A stretch of DNA of 49,604 nucleotides from Chromera velia. Lineage: Eukaryota > Sar > Chromeraceae. The DNA lies in contig JAHBMJ010005036.1 in assembly GCA_018398765.1 (NCBI GenBank), positions 25,001-74,604 on the forward strand. The letters run 5' to 3'. The notes beneath the pieces were generated by a model. It worked only from the letters and a program-made list of their open reading frames with translations, did no database searches and was not told the DNA's origin. The translations under genes and the position numbers were made by a program. Below are positions 1 to 10,800 of the stretch, piece by piece (position 1 is the stretch's first letter; each line of letters opens with the position of its first letter).

Positions 1-578
1 CAATCTCCTTTGATTCCCTATCTTTTTTGCCGAAGACGTACAAGCAAAGGTTTCTCTCTCAGTTCAGTTCCTGCAGTTCGGTCAGTTCAGTCTAAGGCTG
101 AGAAAAGGTGCATAAGGTGCTGGTGCTGGAGCAAAAATAAGTTTGCACTTTAAATCAGGTGTAAAACAGGTGCAAAATAAGCTGCACCCTTTACCTTATA
201 AAAACTAGGTTTCTAGGGCTGATTTCTAGTGTTTTTAGCGGTCAAAAGGTGCCTCATTCAAGACCTAAGAGCTTTTTATGATATAGATTAGCTATACAAA
301 CTTTTATTATGTAAAACAGCCTAAAATATGAGCAAAAAGGCGACGACAGGTAAAAAAAAGTTTTTTACTCCAATTAAAGAACATGTCCCCAGTTGTCTCA
401 TGACTTCATTTCTTTATGGACCAGTTTAAACAACGTTTTTAACTTGCCCAATGTTTTTCCTGCATGGATTTACAGTATTTGAATATGTTTGGTGCCGTTT
501 ACGTGCTGCACCGTAGTCTAGTTCTGTCTCTATGGTCCATAAAACCTTCAAACTGCATGCATGCCCCTTTGTTGCAAA
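1..578. other. AT-rich intergenic DNA, nothing recognised
   Basis: I see no open reading frame of note, no RNA gene and no clear repeat here. The stretch has short homopolymer runs and ends where the first inverted-repeat element begins. Confidence 0.5.
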
Positions 579-581
579 CTA

Positions 582-1399
582 GGCGACGCACAGTGGTAAA
601 AAAAAAAAAAAAATCTGAAAACGTCTATTCTTTTTTTTTTTAATTTAAAATTTTATTGTATATATAAAAAAAAATAAAGGCTAAATGACTAGTTTCAACT
701 AGAGTTTGAATCATATCTAGGATCCCAGTTTCACTTTTAGCTTGGTAGACGCTTAACTAGACGCTTAAAAGGATTGACCAAAACTAGCTTCGACTAGAAC
801 TTCGAAATGTATATCGTCCTAGATATCGTTAAAGAGCCACTCAAAGAACTTCTCCTCTGTCTGCTCTTCTGTCTACATCCATGCATCCATCCTTCTTGTC
901 ACTCTTTACATAGGATAAAAGAGAGCCCCCTTTTCCCTTCGCCTGCCCGCTCGCCTTCGTCCCTGTAATCCCTTTTTGCGATGGTCGCTGCGTGCAGTGC
1001 CATACACGCAGACTTCATTCATTTTTTAACAGACACAGTAAAGAGAAGAGAGAAAAGTCTGGTGACAGTGCAGTTAAACAAGGGGAAAAAGATTGGTTGG
1101 TCCATGTTCACTGTTCAACAAAGTCGATGATGGAATGGTGAAGACACTAGTAGAGACACTAGTAGAGACAAACGTACAATAACAACTAGGACTAGAACCA
1201 GGGTTGAAACTAGGGTTGAAAGATGTTTAAAACTTTGAGTTGAGTAATAAGTTCACGAGGAAGTTAATTTAAAAGTACTTCTAAAAGGTGCTCCTCTAGG
1301 TACTCCTAGAGGTGCTCTAGGAAATCCTTCGTAGAAAAAAAGAAAAAAAAAAAAATCTGGAAAGGCCTATTTTTTTTTTTTTTACCACTGTGCGTCGCC
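582..1399. mobile_element. MITE-like element 1 with TA target duplication
   Basis: The ends are perfect inverted repeats: GGCGACGCACAGTGGTAAAA at 582-601 and its reverse complement at 1380-1399, each continuing into A/T homopolymer runs. TA dinucleotides sit directly outside both ends (580-581 and 1400-1401), as expected for an IS630/Tc1/mariner-type insertion. The 818-bp interior has no plausible transposase, so this is probably a non-autonomous copy. The superfamily is inferred from the ends only; the outer CTAG palindrome leaves the exact boundary uncertain by 2 bp. Confidence 0.65.
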
Positions 1400-1514
1400 T
1401 AGATTCCACAACTCATAATAACAAGAAGGTCGCATTAGTATACACTGCCGGCTATACGAATTATTAAGAAAGCGTGGCCTGCAGAAAGAGAGAATAATAT
1501 AATTATAAGCCATT

Positions 1515-2242
1515 AACTTATGTAAGCTCTTAGCTTTGACAATAGCTCATTATAATTTTGAGAGTTTTAATTCAGCTTTTAGTCTAGTTTTAAGTAATTT
1601 TCTTGTCTTTAAAGCTTTTTAGGATTTGTTAGTGGTGTCGACTGTGTCATGTTGTCTTCAGTGCTATTGAGAGTGACCTCTAGACTTCAACCTCAAATCT
1701 ACTTCAAATCTGGTCAGATTTGAGCTTGAAGCTCAAATCAAATCAAATTAAATCAAATCAAATCTTATCAAATCAAATCTGGTCACTAATGTCGAGATTT
1801 TTTTTTTTCTTTTTTTTTTTTAAGTCTGATGGTCAAAGGTCCAAGTAAACATAGCAAAAGTTGAAGTATAGGGTACCAGCCTGCCGCGTATCCATGCTTG
1901 CTTCTGGACCTGGCGAGCCGAGTGTGCAGGCCGTGTGGGCCGAGCATACCAGCCGAGCGACTCTAAGATAAAAACTTATATAAGCTCTTAGCTTTGACAA
2001 TAGCTTATTAATTTTAAGAGTCTTAATTGAGCTTTTAGTCTAGTTTTTAGTAATTTTCTTGTCTCTAGGGCTTTTTAAGATTTGCTAGTGGTATCGACTG
2101 TGTTATGTCGTCTTCAGTGCTGTTGAGAGTGACCTCTAGACTTCAACCTCAAATCTACCTCAAATCTGGTCAGCTAGATTTGAGCTTGAAGCTCAAATTA
2201 AATTAAATTAAATTAAATCCTATCAAATCAAATCCGGTCACT
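1515..2242. repeat. Diverged direct repeat, two copies of about 270 bp
   Basis: Positions 1515-1787 and 1974-2242 are copies in the same orientation. Both run from AACTTAT(G/A)TAAGCTCTTAGC through a shared TCTTCAGTGCT region to an AAATCAAAT-rich end and GGTCACT. They differ by scattered substitutions and small indels. The 186 bp between them is G/C-richer and unrelated. No coding capacity is visible. This could be a tandem segmental duplication or two copies of an unknown dispersed repeat. Confidence 0.75.
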
Positions 2243-2404
2243 ATATAAAGCTAAAAATTGGTGTACAAAGTGGGTTTAAAGTGCTTAGAAAGAAATATTA
2301 GCTTTTAAAAGCTTATTCTAAGTATTTTTCACTCTAACACAAAATGACCAGTTGAAAACAAATGGCCACTGGCCAAAAAAATGGCCAGTCAACTAGCTTT
2401 TTTT

Positions 2405-2895
2405 TGAAAATGGCTAGTGAATATTTTGGAAAGTCAACTAGCCATTTTTAAAATGGCCAGTGGTATGTATCTCAAGATCTATATGGCATATGAAGCTAAA
2501 AATTGGTGAACAAAGTGGGCTTAAAGTACCTAAAAGGAAGCACTAGCTTTTAAAAGCTTATTCTAAGTATTTTTTACTCTAACACAAAATGGCCAGTAAG
2601 GTCGATTTCTAAAAAAAATGGCCACTAGCCAAAATTTACCTAATAAATTTCGGCCACTGACCATTTTGTTTTTTAAGAAATCCACCTAACTAGCCATTTT
2701 GTGTCAGAGTGAAAAATACTTGAAATAAGCTTTTGAAAGCTAGTGTTTCTTTCTAAGCACTTTGAGCCCGCTTTGTACACCAATTTTTAGCGATTTTTAG
2801 CTTAATACGCCATGATATAGATCTTGAGATACATATTACCACTGGCTATTTTGAAAATGGCTAGTTGACTTTCCAAAATGGCCAGTAAAAATGAA
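2405..2895. repeat. Large fold-back palindrome
   Basis: The left arm (about 2405-2640) is matched in reverse complement by the right arm (about 2645-2895). An exact 25-bp pairing joins 2424-2448 to 2854-2878, and similarity continues inward through the AAGCTAAAAATTGG and CTAACACAAAATGG segments. A third, same-orientation partial copy lies upstream at about 2250-2350. The arms are rich in TGGCCA and CTAGCCATTTT words. There is no coding potential. A fold-back (Foldback/MITE-like) element is the simplest reading. Confidence 0.7.
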
Positions 2896-2989
2896 CAGTT
2901 AACTGGCTATCACTAGCCATTTCAACTGTCCATTTTATAAGGTAGATAGAAAGCCTGGGGGCGGATGCCTTAGGGATATAGGCTAAAAC

Positions 2990-3036
2990 GTTTGAGCGGC
3001 TATACAGACTGGGTAATACGATGTAGCCGCTCAAAC
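2990..3036. repeat. Short perfect hairpin
   Basis: GTTTGAGCGGCTA at 2990-3002 is the reverse complement of the 13 bases at 3024-3036, separated by a 21-nt loop. It lies in non-coding DNA between two repeats. It could be a remnant of a small inverted-repeat element; no function is evident. Confidence 0.6.
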
Positions 3037-3167
3037 ATTTTTTTTTTAACAGAACGCTACCTCCGGGCCCCCCTCGATTATGTCAATATTAGTCAAAATA
3101 TATATTCCTCTTTAGATTTCTCCGTATTCCTGGGCCCCTGTAATAGACTTTAACTGAGATTTATTTA

Positions 3168-4310
3168 GGGGCCATGTAAAAATTTATTTGCGTGCCAATG
3201 GCATACAAATGGGCTTTAGGGGGAGGGGGGGGGTCTTTGCATGCCATCGAGCCTTTTTTGGGCATTCATCTCAGTGAGGTCTGGTGAACAAGCCGTAAGT
3301 GCTCAATCTTGATCCCTATAGTTGCCATATAAAAGCCACCAAATAGTTTCTCCAGATGTCATCTGGTTCTGAAGCACCAGAGGTCCAAAATTTTGAAAAA
3401 ATTGTCTGATATTTTCATTCCCCCTCCACAATTCCCTCATCCCCCCCCCTGACAAGTCGATCTCCTCTGATGCCCTGCAGTGCTCTGGATGTTTCAGTCG
3501 AATAATTTTGGTACAGACGCCCTTATAGATTGTATTCTTTTAGGTTTAGGCTTTAGGTATGGGGATTTTGACCTTGTCGCCCAATGAAAGATAAACAGAC
3601 AAAACTTCCAATTCTCTTTCTAAAGCATCACCCCCATCGCTCCTCTCCACGACAGCTTCTTGCAGACGTATATTAGACGAGGAGCTAGAAGAAGTGTCAT
3701 GGATTATTGTGCTAGTCAGCTGTTCACCTTATGAGGGGGAGTGGATCTTTGGGGAAACTGCGGTCTCAGTTTTTCGTTTTTCATACTGAGTCTCAGTCTG
3801 ACTCGACTTCTGCCCGCTCTGGACACTATATTTGTTATGGGAAGAGGCGGGGGTGGTGGCGGCTTGATTGTTTGGGTTTGCCCCGAATTGAAGGAGGACT
3901 GGGCAACTGGGATGTCCTCGGGAGACTGTTTGGTAGAAATAACAAGCCGATCGAGGACTACACATCCTCCCTTCTCATGTATCATACTGTCAGGAAAGAT
4001 GATGCAATGCCAGCACACTTTACCGTTTGATAATTAAATTGCATTGAACAAACCTGTTGCAGATATATATCGATGGCATAGTTTTTGTATAATGATTCAA
4101 ATTTGGGTTTTTAACAAGTTTTTGACAAGTTTTTAACTTAAGTTTTAGTGGTTGTTCAATATGATTTTGCACTCTAAACAGTAAAAAAGTTAGTATCAAA
4201 AAAATTTTTTTTAAAGAAAAACATTTGTGTGCCGAAGCGAGAAGGTCTTGGGGGGCGGGGGGGGGGTCTTACATGCCATTTGCACTCAAATGAATTTTTA
4301 TATGACCCCC
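3168..4310. mobile_element. MITE-like element 2 with TA target duplication
   Basis: The left end reads GGGGCCATGTAAAAATT and the right end, read in reverse complement, GGGGGTCATATAAAAATT. The similarity extends for about 40 bp through an ATTTG.GTGC.AATGGCAT segment. TA flanks both ends (3166-3167 and 4311-4312). Poly-G runs lie just inside each inverted repeat. Overlapping frames of about 100 codons at 3716-4037 occur on both strands and show no protein-like bias. Probably a non-autonomous TA-targeting element; the assignment rests only on the ends. Confidence 0.6.
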
Positions 4311-4659
4311 TAGACTTATTGGCTTTATTAGCTTAGTCACAATAGCTTATAGTCAACTTTAATAATATGTCATGAAAATATAATGAAAATTAATAAAAAT
4401 GTATTATATATTTTCCTTGAATTTTTCCATAAAATATTAAAGCCTGAATTAAAGCCCAGCTAGTAATTCAGATGTGTTTGAGGCTTTGGCCAGAATGGCT
4501 TGGCGATTTTTAAAAAAATGTAGAGAAAAATGCTAGCCATTGTTATAGAAAAAAATGGTTTGCAGCTCTAATTTTGTTTTAAAAGTATACAGGTCATGAT
4601 TTCAAAAAAGCTAGCTAGAAATTGTAGAAAGAACCTAGTTAGCGTCATCTATAAACCGG

Positions 4660-4935
4660 TAAAATGAAAAAATAGTCACTATTTTGACTATTTCTACGTT
4701 TCGATAGTAAATAGTAAAATGGTGGACTATTTACTATTTGATACAAAAGAAATAATCCACTATTTTAACTATTTTTACAGATGAATCAGCACAGAAAAAC
4801 TTGCTATAAAATAGAAAACTATTTTACTATTTTTACTATTTTTATATTCATTTTACACTTTCATTCAGTCACTATGCAGTATCACCAGAAATAGTCAAAA
4901 TAGTTGATGATTTTCACTATTTTTACTGTAAATTT
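4660..4935. repeat. AAATAGT / ACTATTT subterminal repeat array (left)
   Basis: Short words ACTATTT and AAATAGT recur many times with variable spacing. A matching array lies at 9358-9490 near the opposite inverted repeat. Together they look like subterminal transposase-binding repeats, though no protein is present to confirm it. Confidence 0.5.
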
Positions 4936-5239
4936 TATATCTATTTTACACTTTCACATCGATTTTCCCATTCTTTTCAACCTTGAAATTCTTCAAATTC
5001 AATCAATCCTGTAATGATCTGTCCCCTTCTTTTCCTTTGCCTTTCCTTCATCCTCTCTTTACTAATTTAAAGCCAGTCAGGCAGGCTGGGAAAGGCACCA
5101 AACAAAGTTGAATTCAAGTTGAGTGCCTGCTTCAGTGCTGCCAGTGCACGATCATCAGCCATACATAGTGGCGAAAGGTATAGAGAGAGGAAGAATGGGA
5201 AAAATGGAAAACGGGACAGGAAAAGGAGAGAAAATCGAA

Positions 5240-5575
5240 GGATGGAACGAAAAGAGGAAGGAAGGAAGAAAGGAAGAAAGGAAGAAAGGAAGAAAGGAAG
5301 AAAGGAAGAAAAGAAGAAAGGAAGGAAGAAAGGAAGAAAGGAAGAAAGGAAGAAAAGACGGAAGGGGAAAGAAGAAAGGAAGGAAGGAAGGAAGGAAGGA
5401 AGGAAGGAACCAGGGGAAGGAAGGAAGGAAGGAAGCAGTGGAAGGAAAGAAAAAATTAAAGAAAGGAAAAAAGGGATTAAGGAAGGAAGGAGGGAAGGAT
5501 GGAACTAGAGAAAAGAAGGAAGGAACGAAGGAAGTAAGGAAGGAAGGAAGGAAAGAAAGAAGGAAAGAAGATAGA
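5240..5575 (+). repeat. Polypurine tract, (GGAA)n-like
   Basis: About 335 bases are almost wholly purine on the plus strand, made of GGAA/GAAAG words. The lysine/arginine/glutamate-rich open frames through it, and the serine/proline/phenylalanine frames on the other strand, follow from composition alone. Confidence 0.85.
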
Positions 5576-5576
5576 A

Positions 5577-6500
5577 CTGCAGAAGAGTCTCCTTTCTGTA
5601 AGAACAAGGGTCTGTGTCGCCAAGAAAAATGTCTGACATGCTGTTGTGTAGATGGGGACAGAGGAAAGAAAGAGAGGCCTCGACTGGGGGGAGGATACAC
5701 TCACTGCTCGTACGGTGGAACTGCTGAGGAGTCTCCTTCCTGTCAGCATGACGGCCCGTCTTGCCAAGGAAAGCTATCTGACATACTGTTATGTGGATGG
5801 GGAGAGCAGAAAAAAAAGAGACGTCAACTGGGGGGAGGATACACTCACTGCTCGTGTAGTGGAACTGCTGAGGAGTCTCCTTCCTGTCAGTACGACGGCC
5901 CGTCTTGCCAAGGAAAACTGTCTGACACGTTGTTGTGTGGATGGGAAGAGCAGAAAAAAAAGAGACGTCGACTGGGGGGAGGATACACTCACTGCTTGTG
6001 CGGTGGAACTGCTGAGGAGTCTCCTTCCTGTCAGCACGACGGCCCGTCTCGCCAAGAAAAACTGTCTGACACGCTGTTGTGTGGATGGGGAGAGCAGAAA
6101 AAAGAGAGGCCTCGATTGGGGGGAGGATACACTCACTGTTCGTGTGGTGGAACTGCTGAGGAGTCTCCTTCCTGTCAGCACAACGGCCCGTCTCGCCAAG
6201 GGAAATCTCTGTTTCACTGTTATGTGGATGGGGAGAGCGGAAAAGAAAAAGAAACGTTGACTGGAGGATACACTCACTGCTCGTGTGGTGGAACTGCTGA
6301 GGAGTCTCCTTCCTGTCAGCACAATGGCCCGTCTCGCCAAGGGAAATCTCTGTCTCACTGTTGTGTGGATGGGGAGAGCGGAAAAGAAAAAGAAACGTTG
6401 ACTGGAGGATACACTCACTGCTTATGCGGTGGAACTGCTGAGGAGTCTCCTTCCTGTCAGCACAAGAGCCTGTTTTGCCAAGGAAAAATGTTTGCCTCGC
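5577..6500. repeat. Minisatellite with 141-144-bp units, about seven copies
   Basis: The word CTGCTGAGGAGTCTCC (first copy slightly altered) recurs at 5577, 5721, 5865, 6009, 6153, 6294 and 6435, giving steps of 144, 144, 144, 144, 141 and 141 bp. Unit lengths are multiples of three, so a plus-strand frame stays open from 5123 to 6508 and would give 48-residue Cys-rich repeats (GTAEESPSCQ, GPSCQGK). Other plus- and minus-strand frames are open too, so coding is not established. On the minus strand each unit contains a TGACAG acceptor-like and a GTGAGTG donor-like site about 35 nt apart. Confidence 0.8.
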
Positions 6501-7620
6501 TGTTGTGAAGATGTGCAGAGAAGAAACGAGAGAGACGGGTGCCCTACAAACATGGCACACTGTGCAAGCACAATGCACAGCTTCAATGCTTCACACCACC
6601 TTCATGTCTGCCTCAAAGGCAGGTTGCCAGGCCGGCTGATAGGAGAAGGTTGCTTTACTCTGGGAAAAGTAACAAGGATACACTCTCAAAAAAATCAGTG
6701 AATACGACGGAGGGAAAAATCGCAGCTGTACTGAAGCTACTCAGTGAACCACATAGGGGACGAATATGGACGACTGTACGGGAAAGAGATGAAGCTCTGA
6801 ATTCTGCAATGGAAACACTTGAACACTTCTTGAATCTCGATCCAAGCAGTTGAGAGCCAACTTGAGGAATGAAGAGTACTGCAGAGTTACTGTCTGAGGA
6901 GTACTAAGGAGTTTTGGAATGTTTTGGGAAACTCGGCGGCGTCGGCGTGCATGCATGCATGTATGCGTCCCGCATGTACGCCGCCATGCATTCATGCATG
7001 CATGGCCCGTACCTCACCCAGATTGTCTGACCTTCATTACTGCTGGACCAAACCTATAGCTGTCACCTGTTTAGCTCAAACACCAGCTTCGATTGCTAAA
7101 TACGGAAGCAGACCGCTGGCGGCTCGATCAAAAAGCCGTAAGCTAGATCAAAATGGAATTGACCTTCAGGTTTCAAACATTCAGATTAATAGCCAATCGG
7201 AATTTGAAAGGCGTCTACAAGCGGTCTTGTCTTCCACGCAGCTTTTGTCCGCTTCCAGAAGCGTTCTTTCGTGTTCCTTTCTGCCTGTAGAGTAAGACTC
7301 TTCTGCTGCAAAAAGACTTCGATTGTGCAAAGAATGGTATTGGAGCAGGTGGAACCTACAGCAACCTTACCGCATTCCATCCGGTTTGAAATATGGACAG
7401 AAGTATGAACTTCAAAAACTGGCGTTCACGACATTGATCTTAGTAAGTTGCCTGCTAGTACGTTTTCTGCTCTCTAAGGCCCTTTTTTCACTTGTGCGTT
7501 TCCGCTTTGGCTTGTCGGTCGCTTTGTTCTATGTGGAAGCGTCCTTACGATGAGTCTTTATTGTGTCGCTTGATCCCATCCCATTTGACTGTCGAAGATC
7601 CCTTGATTCTTAGGGTATGA
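6501..7620 (+). other. Intergenic DNA with one possible short coding end
   Basis: A plus-strand frame ending with TGA at 6853 contains a protein-like stretch of about 50 residues from about 6700 (KIAAVLKLLSE, then RDEALNSAMETLEHFLNLD), with helical, leucine-rich character. It could be a terminal exon, but I cannot link it to upstream exons or recognise a family. The rest (6860-7620) holds CATG-rich palindromic DNA near 6945-7010 and nothing else I can support. Confidence 0.3.
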
Positions 7621-7622
7621 AA

Positions 7623-8230
<608 letters not shown>

Positions 8231-8573
8231 CTTTTTGAGGCCTACACGAGAATTTCTCCCCTTCGATCATTCAAACCCGGTTTTTGGCTCCCAAATTTCT
8301 TTTACTAGTCACTAGTTCAAAGGGCCTTACTGGTGCTGTTTGGTGTCTTGTCTCTTCAGTTTGTTTTGCACCTGCATGAAAATGCATCTGCAGAGAGGAA
8401 AAATGACCAGTGACAGTTTGTGATCGGCAAAAAAATGTGTTTGGTTGAATGTTTTCATGAATTTAGTCAATCGCCTTCGCATGGCGCTGCTCTCCNTCTT
8501 CTCCTCTCCCTCTCTTTTCCTCTCCTTCTCTTCTCCTCTCCCTCTCTTAAATCTCCTCTCCCTCTCTTCTCCT

Positions 8574-8610
<37 letters not shown>

Positions 8611-9116
8611 CCTTTCTTCCTCTTCATCTTTCTTCCTCTTCCTCTCTTCTCTTCTTCCTCTCTCTCTCCCATCATTCCCTCCCTCCCTCACCTAGTCTCT
8701 CACTCCCTCCCCCCCCCCATCTCCCTGCCTTTCCCTCTCTTTCTAATTCTTTCTCTCTCTATCTCTATTTCTGTCTGTCTCTGTCTGTCTGTCTGTCTGT
8801 CTGCCTCTCTCTCTTTCTCTCTCTTTCTCTCTCTCCCCTAGCTCTCTCTCTCTTTTTGAGGCCTACACGAGAATTTCTCCCCTTCGATCATTCAAACCCG
8901 GTTTTTGGCTCCCAAATTTCTTTTACTAGTCACTAGTTCAAAGGGCCTTACTGGTGCTGTTTGGTGTCTTGTCTCTTCAGTTTGTTTTGCACCTGCATGA
9001 AAATGCATCTGCAGAGAGGAAAAATGACCAGTGACAGTTTGTGATCGGCAAAAAAATGTGTTTGGTTGAATGTTTTCATGAATTTAGTCAATCGCCTTCG
9101 CATGGCGCTGCTCTCC

Positions 9117-9593
9117 ATTCAAGCTACATTGCGTACGTTCTCGAGCAGACTATGTGTTGTTTAATGCCAGCCTGAGGCTTGATATACAACTAGAGAACTG
9201 ATAGAAATCAACAGCAACTTGAAGGCGGTGGACAAAGCAGAGCAGCTTGAAATCAAACTGATTATCGTTTTTGGATGAACGAATCGTGATATGACTTCCA
9301 ATGGGTGGCTTTGACCGAGTGACTTCAAAGTTTATTGATTGATATTTAACATGAAAAATAGTTGAAATAGTAAAATAGTACTATTTGACCGTTTAAAATA
9401 GTTGAAATAGTCTTTTTTTTTACTATTTTCACTATTTACTATCTAGTGTTAGCTAAAATAGTAAAAATAGTTGACTATTTTTATTATTTTACTAGTGTGC
9501 CGGTTCATAGATGGTTCCTAATATAAAAAGTGTTAGAAAACACATTTTTACTAGTAGCATTCATACTAGCATCTAGACTAGCATGTCACGTCC
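9117..9593. other. Non-coding DNA flanking the LTR element
   Basis: There is no gene here. It contains the right AAATAGT array (9358-9490) and the right inverted repeat of the possible 4.9-kb element. It ends in AGCA at 9590-9593, which is the left target duplication of the LTR retrotransposon. Confidence 0.6.
9590..9593. repeat. Left target-site duplication AGCA
   Basis: AGCA lies immediately before the TG of the 5' LTR and matches AGCA at 29954-29957 immediately after the CA of the 3' LTR. Confidence 0.7.
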
Positions 9594-10447
9594 AAGGAAA
9601 GGCTAGAGGAAAGATAAAATATTAAAAATAAACAGGAATAATTTTTTAGAATGATTTCAAAACTTTTAAGAAAGAATAGATAGAAAGACACTATGTATAA
9701 TCTTGCACAGGAGGGATCATCAGTTAAATTAATATCTTGTAATTTAAATTAAACACTAATTTCTTTAAAAACAGAATAAATCAGAATATATTACAATACA
9801 ATACAACATACAATTAAATTCAATAATAATTAAATATAACCAGATGCAATATGTAGTGAGTGCAACATCCTAAGTTGAATTAGTGCAACACTCATGCAAC
9901 ACTAATGCAACATCATGCAACACTAATGCAACACTGTAACACATATATGCAGCACTATAACAGATTTATACAATACTTACGGAATTTTCCGACACTTGCG
10001 GAAAATTCCACACTTGCGGAAAATTCCGACGTTTGCGGAAAATTCCGACTTACGGAAAATTCCGATTTGCGGAGAATTCCGACTGGTGGAAAATTCCGAC
10101 ATATGCAGATTTAGTGACATGCGGAATTTTCCGCACATGTAAAAAACCAAAACTCGGATAAAAAGTTTGGTAGCACGTTAGTGACAGATTCCGGAGAGTG
10201 ATTGAATCGACTGTCAAAAAATTCCGCAACTCGTTCATTCAGGTCTTTGACAGTTAAAATCAACTAGAAGAACTCTCGGGACTTAGGTGATTTTGACTGA
10301 TCAACGAACTCTGCATCAGAAACCTTCAAATACTGTGCAATTCATCAATACCTGCATCAGTGAATACCGATTTGAACTGGACTCCGCCCTCCTGTCCAAG
10401 ATTCTGCTCTACCCGGTCGACAAGAAGTCGATGAGTAGAACAGAACA
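9594..10447 (+). repeat. 5' LTR
   Basis: Starts TGTCACGTCC and ends GAACA. It aligns along its whole length with 29080-29953. It contains ATGCAACACTA repeats (9880-9945) and a palindromic CGGAAAATTCCG array. The far end was set by the shared GAACA, which leaves 2 nt before the primer-binding site; a 9-bp insertion in the 3' copy near this end makes the boundary slightly uncertain. Confidence 0.88.
9979..10134. promoter_or_regulatory. Array of palindromic CGGAAAATTCCG motifs in the LTR
   Basis: About eight copies of a 12-bp near-palindrome (CGGAAAATTCCG or CGGAATTTTCCG, some with one change) are spaced roughly 15-25 bp apart by short variable linkers. The same array is in the 3' LTR, where the first units are partly mutated. 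The same palindrome reappears at 26011-26116 before the third ORF. An array of this kind in an LTR suggests binding sites for a dimeric factor; that role is inferred. Confidence 0.6.
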
Positions 10448-10449
10448 CG

Positions 10450-10469
10450 TGGTGACGCCCTTGCGAGAG
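10450..10469 (+). other. Primer-binding site
   Basis: TGGTGACGCCCTTGCGAGAG begins 2 nt after the end of the 5' LTR. TGG pairs with the CCA tail of a tRNA, and the spacing is canonical. The bases after TGG do not match the common initiator-Met form TGGTATCAG, so the primer tRNA is unknown. Confidence 0.55.
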
Positions 10470-10498
10470 TCGACCCTTCTGATCTGGAGTCAGACAAC

Positions 10499-10800
10499 CA
10501 AGACAAGCACAGACCAGACCACGAAGTGCTGTAGGAATCTCAAGCAACCCAGAGTCAGACAAGTTGGATTTGAACAGGAAGAGAACCAGAGACAAGCACA
10601 GACCAGACCACGAAGTGCTGCAGGAATTTCAAGCAACGCAGAGTCGGACAAGTCGGACCTGAACAGGAAGAGAACCAGAGACAAACACAGACCTGACCAC
10701 GAAGTGCTGCAGGAATCTCAAAGCAACCCAGAGTCGGACACGCTGGACTTGAACAGAAGAGGAAACCAAGAGCAAAAACGGATTTTACCACGAAGTGCTG
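10499..10800 (+). repeat. 89-bp tandem repeats in the retroelement leader, about four copies
   Basis: The word ACGAAGTGCTG recurs at 10521, 10610, 10699 and 10790, giving periods of 89, 89 and 91 bp. The array lies between the primer-binding site and gag. A frame is open through it (10287-10811) but has no ATG start and overlaps the LTR, so it is probably untranslated leader. Confidence 0.8.

Noticed and set aside
3716-4037. Four overlapping ORFs of 78-100 codons on both strands
   Set aside because: Inside an inverted-repeat element, without a recognisable protein pattern; overlapping frames on both strands suggest chance.
9979-10134. CRISPR-like array
   Set aside because: Spacing is only a few bases, units are palindromic and vary, and it lies inside an LTR of a eukaryotic element.
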